Shown here one piece after another: positions 44,416-55,354 of a stretch of DNA of 64,000 nt (position 1 is its first letter; each line of letters opens with the position of its first letter). Both the position numbers and the translations under genes were made by a program. The notes under the pieces are model-generated. The model was not told where the DNA came from. It saw only the letters and a program-made list of their open reading frames with translations, and did not search any database. Source of the stretch: Rugalucina vietnamica (taxonomy: Eukaryota > Mollusca > Bivalvia > Lucinida > Lucinidae); NCBI GenBank assembly GCA_964017185.1, contig OZ024876.1, forward strand, positions 15,191,726-15,255,725. The letters run 5' to 3'.

Positions 44416-44741
44416 GTTTGGATGCAGTGGATGACCGTAACATCTATAGTGCCTTATCACGCTCTGCATGTTCCACAACATGTTGCTGTATCGCTTTCCG
44501 AACCGTTGAATCTGATGATTTCTTCCGCTCCGTCTACCGAAACAGTCTTTGCATATCTGGACCAGGCATATCCAGACACACAGGTTTTATTTTGGAATTA
44601 CCTTTTCCTAGATGAATTGCTGGCCACAGCTGAAGGGCTCCATCTACCCTTTCATATACTTAATATACTTAATGTATTTATAAACTATCAGTTTTGAAAA
44701 AAGAGCAAAAAATAGTGTCAGTGACGTCTGACTGTCCTTAA

Positions 44742-45489
44742 CCATGATAATCAAGCTGATGTCATCGATGCTTTTAATTCTACTTCTAGATACCTCGATG
44801 ATCTTTTGAACATTGACAACCCTTATTTTGAAGGTATGGTCAATCAAATTTATCCACCTGAACTACAGTTGAACAAAGCCAATGTCTCGGATACCGAAGC
44901 CCCCTTTTTAGATCTACATCTTTCTGTTGAAAATGGATTTGTTCCTTGTAAAATTTATGATAAGCGCGATGACTTTGATTTTGATATAGTAAATTTTCCG
45001 TTTTTGGATTTTGATGTTCCTCGTCATGCTTCTTATGGTGTATACATTTCGCAACTTATTAGGTTTTCTAGAGTCTGCAATCATGTTACAGACTTCAACG
45101 CTCGAAATAAATGTTTAACGGCCAAACTTCTCCAACAGGGCTATCGGTATCATAAACTTCGAAAAACCTTTTCTAAATTTTATCGTAGACACTATGAATT
45201 GATTTCCAAATATAATGTTGGGCTAAAGACGCTTTTAAATGAAGGCCTTTCGGAACCAGACTATTATGGTGACTTGGTTTACAAATTCAAGAAACTTATA
45301 GGAATTAATGATTTTTCTTTTCAGTTCAGAAAAATCATAACACGTTACAGACGTATAGGTTATAACTTGAATGTTATGCGACAGTCTGCATGCTTGGTTT
45401 TTAACCCAATCATGGTTGATAATTATGCTGCCTTCTTTAATTGCACGCCGGTGGGTCGGGCGTCAGACTCTATGATGGCCCCGACCTAA
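44742..45489 (+). pseudogene. Family P reverse transcriptase, motif-C segment and C-terminus
   Basis: Continues the frame cut at 38818. It opens at HDNQADVIDAFNSTSRYLDD, in which YLDD is the catalytic motif C. Conserved blocks follow (SDTEAPFLDLHLS, KIYDKRDDFDFDIVNFPF, YGVYISQLIRFSRVC, YRYHKLRKTFSKFYRRHYEL, GDLVYKFKKL) and it ends NCTPVGRASDSMMAPT before TAA. No GIY-YIG endonuclease domain is visible. The methionine assigned at 44806 is a TTG codon, so it is not a real start. Truncated versions of the same C-terminus occur at 48455-48770, 51185-51635 and 57050-58192. Assignment to Penelope-like elements is by motif only. Confidence 0.85.
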
Positions 45490-46098
45490 AGCTATTCATT
45501 TTGTTGGTTGCGGCCGGAGCTTCTTGTATGTTGCTTGGCCCACCGGGATCCAACTGATGTTTTTCTTTTGCTCCGGAGTTAGTAAGTTATTCGGTGCCAA
45601 GGGATCTCCATCGTCGGGTAGCTTACTGAATCTGTGAGTCCTGGTTTTTGATTCATCAGGATGTTTATCTTGATTTATTTGTTTTTTCTTGATGATTCAT
45701 TGACTAGTTAGAGATTCACAACGAGGACCGAAGAACTAACTAAATGTTATGAACCACTGCAGAAGCTGAGGGTGAGGTTACGGCCGTGTAAAATCGATTT
45801 AAGCCCGCCAGTAACTGTGTGTTACTGATCGTTCCAAGTCGATACTTCTGTGGTGGTTCTTTTTGTTTTATGTCTTGGTGTTTGAAATTTTTGTGCTGTT
45901 GGCGCCTTATGCGTCTTTTCATATTTTTAGTCAAGTTAAGGTAACTGAGTGGCCACCTATTCGGAAAATAGCTACTCATTCGGCTTACGAAAAGTTTTCT
46001 TGGTATCAGTACCTGATTGTTGGTTTGGTTTTTTCCCACCTCGGTTTTTGGAGTGGGAATATTTTATTGATTGCACCTTTCCCTGATCTTTGCCTACT
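45490..46098 (+). repeat. Family P 3' tail, complete reference copy
   Basis: Directly follows the P stop codon: GGTTGCGGCCGGAGCTTCTT, GGATCTCCATCGTCGGGTAG, AACGAGGACCGAAGAACTAA, CACCTATTCGGAAAATAGCT, CCCACCTCGGTTTTTGGAGT and end CTTTGCCTACTTGTACC. Shows that the dispersed tail fragments are the 3' UTR of this retroelement. Confidence 0.92.
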
Positions 46099-46373
46099 TG
46101 TACCCAGATTTACACTTTACATATGACACATAAAATGCAAGATTTTATGGAAAATAAGTGCAATAAGAATAATTAGCTTTATCATAATACACATTGTAAA
46201 AGCGTAGATATTTCCGCAATGCGTGCCAACCACACAAGACTAAAACATACATTTTCTTCAAGTAGCTGTTAGGGTCTGAACTAGGAATATACCTTATTGC
46301 AAATGTATGCGTTTGTTCTCACAGTCGTTGTAGATATGCGTTTCAGTGAGAGATTTTTCTCATCATGGCTTAT

Positions 46374-46650
46374 CATCAGGAAAATGTGTCCGTGAAATGT
46401 ATACCCCCGTAAACACCACTTTTATAAAGAAAAGCAGGGATATGCAGGGGTATACTTAATTTTCTTATTTTGATACAAAACACACATTGTGAGTGTTCAT
46501 TTCAACCGCCTAGTCGAGGCGGTTCTAACGTGTACCCACAATGTATGTTTTGAGCAAAAATATTAAAATTATCAACATTTTCTGGTGAGATTCTCAATTT
46601 TTACTACTGAAAAAATCTCTGTATATTGCATGGGCGTGCTTTCGTAATGT
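46374..46650 (+). repeat. Family B foldback element, full-length
   Basis: CAGGAAAATGTGTCCGTGAA start, TATACCCCCGTAAACACCAC first hairpin, core CAACCGCCTAGTCGAGGCGG, partner ACCCACAATGTATGTTTTGA, end GGGCGTGCTTTCGTAATG. Confidence 0.88.
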
Positions 46651-46659
46651 TGTAAGATT

Positions 46660-46835
46660 GTTAATGCCTATAATTGATATAAGAAGTTCCAAAACATTCC
46701 TAGAGGACTTGCACTTGTCAATTAATGGCGGGAAATCAAATAGTTTCTCCAACTGGGAAAAGTAATATACGATTAAATAGAATAACCCGCTGTAAAGATG
46801 ATATCTAATAGCTGGGGAAATAGAAAATACAAAAT
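46660..46835 (+). repeat. Family G repeat
   Basis: Collinear with 34985-35165 (TCCTAGAGGACTTGCACTTG, CAATTAATGGCGGGAAATCA, ATCTAATAGCTGGGGAAATA). It ends just before a family P tail. Confidence 0.75.
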
Positions 46836-46855
46836 TAACATTTTTGCATAGATTA

Positions 46856-47313
46856 AAAAGGCACAAGAAGGCAATGATCAGGAAAAGGCGCAATATCAGA
46901 AAGAAATTCCCACTGCAAAACCCGAGGTGGGAAAAACCAAACCGACAAATAGGTACTTATACTAAGAAAACATATCGCAAGCCGAGTGAGCAGCTATTTT
47001 CCAACAGGTGGACATTCAGTTACCCGAAATTAAATACAAATATGTAAACGTACATAAGGTTCAAACAGCACAAAAATCGACTCCAAAACATAAAACAAAT
47101 AAAACCACAACAGAAGTATCGCCTTGGAGCGATCAGTAATATAAAATTACTGGGGGAGGGGGGGCTTAAATCGATTTTACAGGCGTCTAACCTCACCCTC
47201 ATTTACTGCAGTGGTTCACAACATTTTGTTAGTTGTTCGGTCCTCGTGGTGAATCTCTAACTAGTCAATGAATCATCAAGGACAAACAAATAAATCATGA
47301 TAACAACCATGAA
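46856..47313 (-). repeat. Family P 3' tail
   Basis: AAAAGGCACAAGAAGGCAAT to CAAGGACAAACAAATAAATC. The inner part toward the coding end is missing. Confidence 0.85.
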
Positions 47314-47544
47314 TCTTACATGATGATTAAAATTGTTAGTTTGTGTAAATGATGTAAGTTTCCATACAGCATTTTTACAATTACAATGTGTTATCAATCA
47401 ATATTATGAGAGACGTTGACTACATGATACTTAAAGAATATATGATCAAACAGACAAATCTGGTCAGGGATCCATGGCGTTTCGTCTGAAATCATTTCGT
47501 CTAAAAATATTTTCACACGGTAATCTATCAATTCCTGTTTCCAC

Positions 47545-47868
47545 TGAACAAAATTGTACGAGGCCTGACTCACTTAACTGAAATCCAGTTTTCTCCTATT
47601 AAACTTAATTCATTTATAAAACACACATTATTTGGTTATATTGGGCGAAATTTATAATCGCCATGTGCAGATACTTCTTAAACCAGCCTTAAACCATCGA
47701 AGACACTCGATACATGTTCAATTTTATCATCTTGGAAACTGATATGTAAAACACAGATCAGCTAACAGATCAGTTGCAGCTACATGTTTTACATGAAGAA
47801 GGTGTATTTAGGAGCTTTTTTTCCATTAAACACTCTATTGTCACATTGACAGTGTAATATAGTGATGA
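47545..47868 (+). repeat. Family F repeat
   Basis: Matches 55835-56195: CTGACTCACTTAACTGAAAT, CAGTTTTCTCCTATTAA, TAATCGCCATGTGCAGATAC, ACATGTTTTACATGAAGAAG and CATTGACAGTGTAATATAGT. Unclassified. Confidence 0.75.
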
Positions 47869-47873
47869 TGGTC

Positions 47874-48454
47874 CATTGACTAGTAAGAGATTCACCACGA
47901 GGACCGAACAACTAACTAAATGTGTGTCTGGCATTTTTCTTTTGCTCCGGATTTTCAGTAAGTTAATGGGCGCCCGGGGATCTCCATCGTCGGGTAGCTT
48001 ACTGAATCTGGAAGCCGTCGTTTTTGATTTCATGATTTATTTGTTTGTCCTTGATGATTCATTGACTAGTTAGAGATTCACCACGAGAACCGAGCAACTA
48101 TCTAAATGGTGTGAACCACTGCAGAAGCTGAGGGTGTGGTTATGGCCATGTAAAACTAGTTTAAGCATGTTATTAAATTTTCATTTCAAAGGCCAAACGT
48201 CTGTATTGGTTCTTATTGTTTTATGTTTTGGTGTTGAATTTTCGAGTTGTTTGCGCCTTATGTGCGTTTTCATATTTTTAGTTAAGTTTGGGTAACTGAG
48301 TGGCAGCCTGATAGGTAAATACATGTAGCTTCTCACTCCGCTTTAGATATGTTTTCTTTCTATATGTATAATTGTTAATTTAGTTTTTTTCCCAACTCGG
48401 TTTTTGGAGTGGGGATTGGTTCTAATTGCGCCAATTTATGATCATTGCCTCCTT
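47874..48454 (+). repeat. Family P 3' tail, rearranged
   Basis: A short out-of-order block (GACTAGTAAGAGATTCACCA, 47878-47923) precedes a tail copy from CATTTTTCTTTTGCTCCGGA to ATCATTGCCTCCTTTTT. It is followed head-to-tail by another P copy. Confidence 0.8.
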
Positions 48455-49388
48455 TTTAAACTTCTCCAACAGGGCTATCGGAATCGAAACACGTTTTCTA
48501 AATTTAATTTAATGTTGGACTAAAGACTTTTTTACGTGAGGGCCTTCCGGAACCTGAATTTTATGGTGACTTTGTTTACAAATTTAAGAAACTTATAAGA
48601 AGTTCAGTTCAGAAAAAGCATTACACGTTACAGGCGTATAGGGTATAACTGAAATGTTATGCGACAATCTGCATGCTTAGTTTTTAACCCAATCGTGGTT
48701 GATAACTATGCTGCCGTCTTCCGAATTGCACGCCGGTTGGTCGGGCGTCAGACTCTATGATGGCCCCGACTTACAGCTATTCATTTTAGTTGGTTGGGGC
48801 CGGAGCTTCTTGTCTGTTGCTTGGCCCACCGGGGTTCAATTGGTGTTTTCTTTTGCTCCGGATTTCAGTAAGTTATTCGGCGCCCAGGGATCTCCATCGT
48901 CGGACAGCTTATTGAATCTGTGAGGTGAGTCCTCGTTTTTATTCATCATAGTGGTTATCATGATTTATTTGTTTGTCCATGATTCATTGGCAAGTTAGAG
49001 ATTCACCACGAGGACCGAACACCTAACTAAATGTTGTGAACCACTGCAGAAGATGAGGGTGAGTTTATGGTCCGGTAAAAGCGGTTTAAGCCCCCAGTAT
49101 TTTTATATTACTGATCGTTCCAAGGTGATAATTCTGTAGTGGTTCTATTTGTTTTATGTTTTAGAGTCGATTTTTGTGCTGTTTGAACCTTATGTTCGTT
49201 TTCATTTTCTATTTAATTGCGGGTAACTGAGTGGCCGCCTTGGATAATAGCTGCTCACTCGGCTTACGATATGTTCTCTAAGCATAAGTACCTAATTGCC
49301 AATTTTGATTTTTCCCGCCTCGGTTTTTGGAGTGGAAATTTCTTTCTGATTGTGCCTTTTCCTGATCATTGCCTACTTGTACCTTTTA
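48455..49388 (+). repeat. Family P copy: C-terminal coding remnant plus full tail
   Basis: Begins AACTTCTCCAACAGGGCTAT (codes the LLQQGY block) and continues through degraded coding sequence to GGGCGTCAGACTCTATGATG at about 48750. The full tail then runs to ATTGCCTACTTGTACCTTTT. Frame breaks include small deletions around 48490 and 48600. Tandem to the copy at 47874. Confidence 0.85.
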
Positions 49389-49407
49389 CATTCCCATTTA
49401 AAACAAT

Positions 49408-49550
<143 letters not shown>

Positions 49551-49559
49551 TCCAAAGGC

Positions 49560-50572
49560 ATGTAGAAAAGCTGGGTAACATCGCGTTCAAATTTAAAGTA
49601 CCATCAAGGCCGCGTGCTCTACTCACTATCAGCCCAACACGCAGGCATGCACAGCGTGAGGAATACATACACGGGGACTAAGTCTCATTTGGCTTTGCAC
49701 CTCGTATATAAAACTAGGCTTCAAAGTTCCATGACGTTTGACAAAATACTAAATGTCCACAGACACGCATTTACGGGCCTATAGACATGCTTGTAATTCT
49801 GGAAATGGTGTTTTAATCAAATCTCATGTTTTCAAAAGAAGATATAACAAGATTTATCCAATAAACACTAGCCTGCAATTTAGGGTAAGAGTCTGTTTTA
49901 AAACAAGGCCTTATTCATACGATAGTCTTTCCATCCCACGCATTCAGTGTATTGAATAAATGTGCACATGAGTGCAAAGTACATCGCACTCCGATTCGAT
50001 TGTATATGCAAACAAAAGCCCCTACTGGTCTCACCTTAAATGGCCCAATTTTAACAATAAAACCCTACGTGAAAAATGCTTCGTTTTTTTTTTCTTTTAA
50101 AAGAAAAAAATAACTTTGATTCATGTGACATAACATGAAATGCTGTTCGAAAATCAAGTAAAACTAGCCCTATCGAACAACAGATTATTCTGATTTATGT
50201 TAGGGCTGAAGATAACGAAACGACAATTGTCTAAGTTTAGTCTCGATTTAACTTCAATGTTTTCGCACATCGCAAAACTACTACATGTAACTACTGGAAT
50301 GGCAAACGTGTCGTCATTCATTGTAACGCCAAGAAAATGATACTTCACAGTCCGTCATGTTTCCCTATGTTCTGTTAAATTAAACAACTTTCAAAGTACT
50401 TACTCAGACCTACTAAGCGTTTGAACAGTACTCAGATGGTCAGTCTGGAAAGTCATCAAACATCCTACATAAAGTTTTAACAGAATCCTAATATAACGAC
50501 TTACCGTCTGACATGATGTGTAGCTATTGAAATAAATATAAGAAACGAGTGTGACTTGTCTATTTATAAACG
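49560..50572 (+). repeat. Family E repeat, longest copy
   Basis: Starts near AACATCGCGTTCAAATTTAA (shared with 58565) and includes GGGGACTAAGTCTCATTTGG, CATGCTTGTAATTCTGGAAA, ACAAGATTTATCCAATAAAC, CTACTAAGCGTTTGAACAGT and GAGTGTGACTTGTCTATTTA. It supplies the empty-site sequence for the family A element at 58862. Confidence 0.8.
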
Positions 50573-50573
50573 G

Positions 50574-51635
50574 GTACAAGTAGGCAATGATTTGGAAATG
50601 GTGCAATCAAAAAAATGCTCAGTGGAGGAAAAAAAACTTAGGTACTTATACTAAGAAACCATATCGTAAGCCGAGTGAGAAGCTATTTCCCAATAGGCGG
50701 TCACTCAGTTACTCGAGCTGAACTAAAAATATGAAAAGGTACAAAAGGTTCGAACAGCACAAAAATTCGACTCCAAAACATATAACGATTAGAGCCATAA
50801 CAGAACTATCGCCTTGGAACGACCAGTAATATAAAATTACTGGCAGGCTTAAACTGGTTTTATCTCATCTTCTGCAGTGGTTCACAACATTTGGTTAGTT
50901 GTTCAGTCCTCGTGGTGAATTTCTACCTAGTCATTGAATCAGCATGGACAAACAAATGAATCATGATAACCACCATAAATCATGATAACTCAACAGATTC
51001 AGCAAGCTGCCCGACGATGGATATTCCATGGCGTCCTATAACTTACTGAACTCCGGAGCAAAAGAAAAACATCAGTTGAACCCCAGCGGGCCAAGCAACA
51101 GACAAGAAGGTCCGGCCCCAACCAACTAAAATTAATAGCTTTAAGTCGTGGCCATCATAGAGTCTGACGCCCGACCCACCGGCGTTCAATTAAAGAAGGC
51201 AGCTTATTTATCAACCAAGATTGGCTTAAAAATAAGCATGCGGACTGTCGCATAACATTTAAGTTATACTCTATACGTTTATAACGTTTCATGAGTTTTC
51301 CTTCCTATAAGTTTCTTAAATTTGTAAACCGAGTCACCATAAAATTCTGGTTCCGAAAGGCCCTCTCGTAATTTTAAGCGTCTTTAGCCCAACATTTAAT
51401 TTGGAAATCAATTCATAGTGTCTGCGATAAAATTTAGAAAATGTTTTTCGAAGTATATGATACCGATAGCCCTGCTGGAGAACATTTATTTCGCGCGTTG
51501 ATGTCGGCAGCCTGATTTCAGACTCTAGCAAAGCTAATAAGTTGCAAAAAGTATACACCATAAGATACACAGCGAGGAACCTCACCATCGAAAAACGGAA
51601 AATTTACAATATCAGAATCAAAGTAGTCGCGTTTA
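50574..51635 (-). repeat. Family P copy: tail plus C-terminal reverse-transcriptase remnant
   Basis: Tail from GGTACAAGTAGGCAATGATT to GACGCCCGACCCACC (51178). Degraded coding sequence on the minus strand follows to about 51635, where TISQLIRF-, KLRKTFSKFYRRHYELISK- and NVGLKT-like segments remain but frames are broken. It sits between family E (ends 50572) and family D (from 51655), which adjoin directly in the 36.6-38.4 kb block. Confidence 0.88.
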
Positions 51636-51654
51636 CCCCATATAGTTGCGGCAA

Positions 51655-51920
51655 TTTGAAAGGTTCAGTATCACAACTAATCGCTAGGGAGCTCTTGAAA
51701 TAGATCTATATTATTTAAGAACCTAAGGTGATTGGCATTAATCACATCACATGGCTGGCGAGATAATTGTTCACCCATGGGAGATAAATAGATTGGAAAA
51801 TGACATGGACATGATAATGGAAAAAGTAAATACACTCGGATTGAGGAATGAATTGGTTTCGCAATGTTCCCTAAATCACTACTGAGTATCACGTGGTATT
51901 GTATACATACAAACCGATAA
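51655..51920 (+). repeat. Family D repeat, left part
   Basis: GCTAGGGAGCTCTTGAAATA, AAGAACCTAAGGTGATTGGC, TGGCTGGCGAGATAATTGTT and AAGTAAATACACTCGGATTG. Confidence 0.75.
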
Positions 51921-51954
51921 ATGATCGGTGACAGACACTGCAATTGAGACAGAA

Positions 51955-52880
51955 GTTGAGGTTTTCGAGTTTTCTCTTACAGCGTTTCTTCTACTGACTG
52001 ATAGATGGGTGCAGTCAATGCAGAAATTCAACATTTATCATGTTTATTGAAAGAAAGTAACATAAGAGTTCCCGGTTTTTTCGTTTTCGCGAGCACTTCA
52101 ATGTCATTGTGATGGAAATAAAGGGTGTTAAGAAAGTTCGTTCCGCACTTTACCACATGATTTGAAAGCATTTTGTAGGCAAAAACTAATTAAATGATAC
52201 AATTTCCATGAAACTGTTCCATTCTCAGATGCAATATAGCAGTTGAAATGCTGTCTAACGTCGAGTTGCTTCACAGATGCATATTTTCTAAGGCCACTGT
52301 ATTTCACAAATTTTGGAATAATTCGATTTTCTGATAAAATTGTGAAAAATTTGACATTGGAGTTTTCTTTACAGGTTTATAATTGAAGGTATCACATAAC
52401 TACTATAAATGGCGATTAAGTAGTTCATTTAGGTTTTATTCATTAAATCAAAGAATATTTTTACGCATCGGTCTTGGCAAAGCAAAGATATTTACTAGTT
52501 TACCCACATTTTTATGTAAAAGTTCAAGGGTCAGAAAATGGGTGCCGGTGTTTGAGTGCCACTTTTTTCACGATCAGGTATCTGATTTAAAACATATTTG
52601 CTTTTGTCTTTTCACATATATCCAAATTAAAGTCTGGTTATGCGATCTTTCAGTTTTGAAGCATTAAATTTAAACTATCAGGATAACAATTTTTGCGCGG
52701 AACGAACTTTCTTAACACCCTTTACTATATGTTCATGGAGGGGAAGTGTTTGCGTAAACGAAATAACCTGGATTCCTTATCTTATTTTCATTCAATAAAT
52801 GTTCAGTTTCTGCATTGACCGCACCTATCTATCAGTCAATAGAATAAACGCCATAGGAGAAAACAGGAGAGTACATTCGG
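51955..52880. mobile_element. Foldback element with ~130 bp arms, interrupted at its centre
   Basis: The left arm (CTGACTGATAGATGGGTGCA, GTCAATGCAGAAATTCAACA) is the inverse of the right arm (TGTTCAGTTTCTGCATTGAC, TGCACCTATCTATCAGTCAA-like). It lies inside a family D copy. Between the arms sits the mariner-type element at 52121-52722. Confidence 0.75.
52121..52722. mobile_element. Mariner-type non-autonomous element
   Basis: 602 bp with perfect 26 bp terminal inverted repeats starting AAGGGTGTTAAGAAAGTTCG, flanked by TA on both sides (52119-52120 and 52723-52724). TA duplication indicates the Tc1/mariner superfamily. No transposase; the internal frame (52383-52667) has no recognisable domain. 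Confidence 0.9.
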
Positions 52881-52884
52881 AATG

Positions 52885-53000
52885 GTGACGAGACGTTTCG
52901 CTCCATGGAGATTGAACACATCAGCTGAGTGTGCGAGTCTACACCAGCACCAGTGTTCAACCGACTGCTCATAAATCGAGGAGCCGTGCCCATTTAGAAA
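52885..53000 (+). repeat. Family D repeat, right part
   Basis: ACACCAGCACCAGTGTTCAA and ATCGAGGAGCCGTG match the right end of the copy at 33965-34460. Confidence 0.65.
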
Positions 53001-53205
53001 AGAAGAAACAGTGCATATTCCCTTGAAAAGTGCTTATCCATCAATGATGGTTGTTACATATACATATTTGCAGAGATAAAGTACATTGATATGATAAATG
53101 TAAAAATTTGGATGCTTGCTTTTTTCGGTGATGATAAAATCAAAATCTCGAATTATTTCTCCTTTTTCACGGATAACACCTGAATCAAATTGTGCAATAA
53201 AAAGG

Positions 53206-53893
53206 TACAAGTAGGCAAAGATCAGGAAAAGGCGCAATCAGAAAAAGATTCCCACTCCAAAAACCGAGGTGGGAAAAAACCAAACTAACAATCAGGTACT
53301 TATACCATGAAACATATCGTAAACCGAATGAGCAGCTATTTTCCCAATAGGTGGCCACTCAGTTACCTTAACTTATCTAAAAATATGAAAACATACATAA
53401 GGCGCCAACAGCACAAAAAATTAAAACACCAAGACATAAAACAAAAAGAACCACCACAGAAGTATCGCCTTGGAACGATCAGTAACACAAAGTTACTGGC
53501 GGGCTTAAACCGGTTCTACATGGCCATAACCTCACCCTCAGCTTCTGCAGTGGTTCATAATATTTAGTTAGTTCTTCGGTCCTCGTGGTGAATCTCTAAC
53601 TAGTCAATGAATCATCAAGAACAAACAAATAAATCATGATAAACATCATGATGAATCAAAAACCAGGACTCACAGATTGAGTAAGCTGTCCGACGATGGA
53701 GATCCCTAAGCGCCGAATAACCTACTATCTCCGGAGCAAAAGAAAAACACCAGTTAGACCCCGGTGGGCCAAGCAACAGACAAGAAGCTCCGGCCCCAAC
53801 CAACTAAAATGAAAAGCTTTAAGTCGGGGCCATCATAGAGTCTGACGCCCGACCCACCGGCGTGCAATTAAAGGCAATTAAAGAAGGCAGTTA
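53206..53893 (-). repeat. Family P 3' tail, complete
   Basis: GGTACAAGTAGGCAAAGATC to GACGCCCGACCCACCGGCGT and a few coding-end bases (TTAAAGAAGGCAG). Confidence 0.9.
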
Positions 53894-54048
53894 AAAAATA
53901 ACACAACATAAAGGGAAACTGATAATGCAATCATTAAAGTCTAAAAACTTGCCACTGATAATGGTTTTTCGCAGAACATATTTTCATGTCAAAATCTTGA
54001 TCTTAGTTTGTATGTATGTTATCATATTTTTAGTTAAGTTTGTATGTA

Positions 54049-55159
54049 CGAGGGTTGTCCCAAAAGTTCCATTACACTCACAGTTTTGCCACAATAGCAG
54101 CACGTCAGAGCTTACAACACTTATGACCACCAAGCACTATATCTAAGAGATTTTGGGGCAAATTTTCGTACCGCTACGTGCATTTGTTAAAATTCAGTAG
54201 AGGTTTGAAACCTTGTACCCCTACTGCAGCGGAGCAGGTCTAATGACGTTGCCGTTAATTTTGATTTTTTCTTGATATTTTGCCGTTAGGATAAATACAT
54301 TACAAACAAAAAAATCTATTTTAAAATAAGATTTATATTTAGCTAAACGATACTGTAGCATATATTTGGAAATCTAAGTAACATATTCATAAGCAAATCG
54401 TCAAAATAATGCTATAAACTTCAGCCATGCAAAATAAGAATAATAAACCAAATGCTATCCACTGTTAACTACTTCCCATGTTTCTTAATGTCAAGTTATA
54501 TTACTGTTAGCTGGTATATCTTTTTAAAAGTAGGTGTTGCGTAAAAGTATTGAAGTCACCAACTAATATCAAGCTAAACATTTGCTTGGTTTCTAATAAA
54601 GAACATATTTTAGATGTTTAAATATAACGACTCTGTATTTTTGCTCCGCATGTTTTTGCCAACGTCGTACTTTTGTCGTTAATTTTTTATAGGTCAGTTT
54701 CTTTATTTGTCTCCCAAACTATCAAATCATCCTCAAATTTCATAACATTATCACTAAATGATGTTCATGGTATAAGTACCTGATTGTTAGTTTGGTTTTT
54801 TCCCACCTCGGTTTTTGGAGTGGGAATCTTTTTCTGATTGCGCCTTTTCCTGATCTTTGCCTACTTGTACCTTTTCATAGAATGGTTGCTAGGCTGGTAT
54901 ATTTTTCTAAATGGTTACATTATATCTATGCAAAAAATTGAAATCACGGAAACATTTTGCATAATTTGACCTGCTCCGGTTATGCCTACACATGGTTACC
55001 AAGGTAACTGTAGCAGTGAGGTCATTGGCGTGAGTATCATATTGTACAGTAAAATAAGTTCCAATATGGCCAATTATTCTGCATGAGAATATGTTGTTGG
55101 TTCCTGCTATGCGTTCAGAATAAAATGTATGTGTAACGGGACTTTTGGGACAAGCCACG
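54049..55159. mobile_element. Mariner-like non-autonomous element inserted in family P sequence
   Basis: 1111 bp. Ends CGAGGGTTGTCCCAAAAGTT and (inverse) CGTGGCTTGTCCCAAAAGTC, flanked by TA (54047-54048 and 55160-55161). Both flanks carry P tail sequence (TTTTTAGTTAAGTT). No transposase is recognisable. It contains a further P 3' end fragment at 54764-54878. The minus-strand frame at 54907-55158 overlaps the right terminus and is not a known protein. Confidence 0.82.
54764..54878 (+). repeat. Family P 3' end fragment within the mariner-like element
   Basis: GGTATAAGTACCTGATTGTT, CCACCTCGGTTTTTGGAGTG and CTTTGCCTACTTGTACC. Confidence 0.85.
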
Positions 55160-55164
55160 TATGT

Positions 55165-55354
55165 TATATTTTAGTTAAGTTCAGGTAACTCAGTGGCCAC
55201 CTATTGGGAAAAAAGCTGCTCATTCGGCTTACGATATCTTTTCATGGTATAAGTACCTGATGGTTAATTTAGTTTTTTCCCACCTCGGTTTTCGGAGTGG
55301 GTATCTTTTTCTGATTGCGCCTTTTCCTGATCGTTGCCTACTTGTACCTTTTCA
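55165..55354 (+). repeat. Family P 3' tail, last ~190 bp
   Basis: TATATTTTAGTTAAGTTCAG to CGTTGCCTACTTGTACCTTT. Confidence 0.88.

Larger units (their letters stand above)
38819..44737. mobile_element. 5.9 kb TTAA-flanked DNA transposon carrying nested insertions
   Basis: Left end GGACAGTCATTCC, right end GACGTCTGACTGTCC; the terminal 9 bp GGACAGTCA are inverted. Both sides are flanked by TTAA (38815-38818 and 44738-44741). The host sequence, the P reverse-transcriptase frame, is contiguous once the insert is removed. TTAA duplication is typical of piggyBac and Kolobok families. No transposase is recognisable: minus-strand frames around 39354-39859 contain a Cys pair (FQCKKCNVNY) but no known domain. 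Most of its length is a nested LINE (about 40650-44415) and a family A element. Confidence 0.8.
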
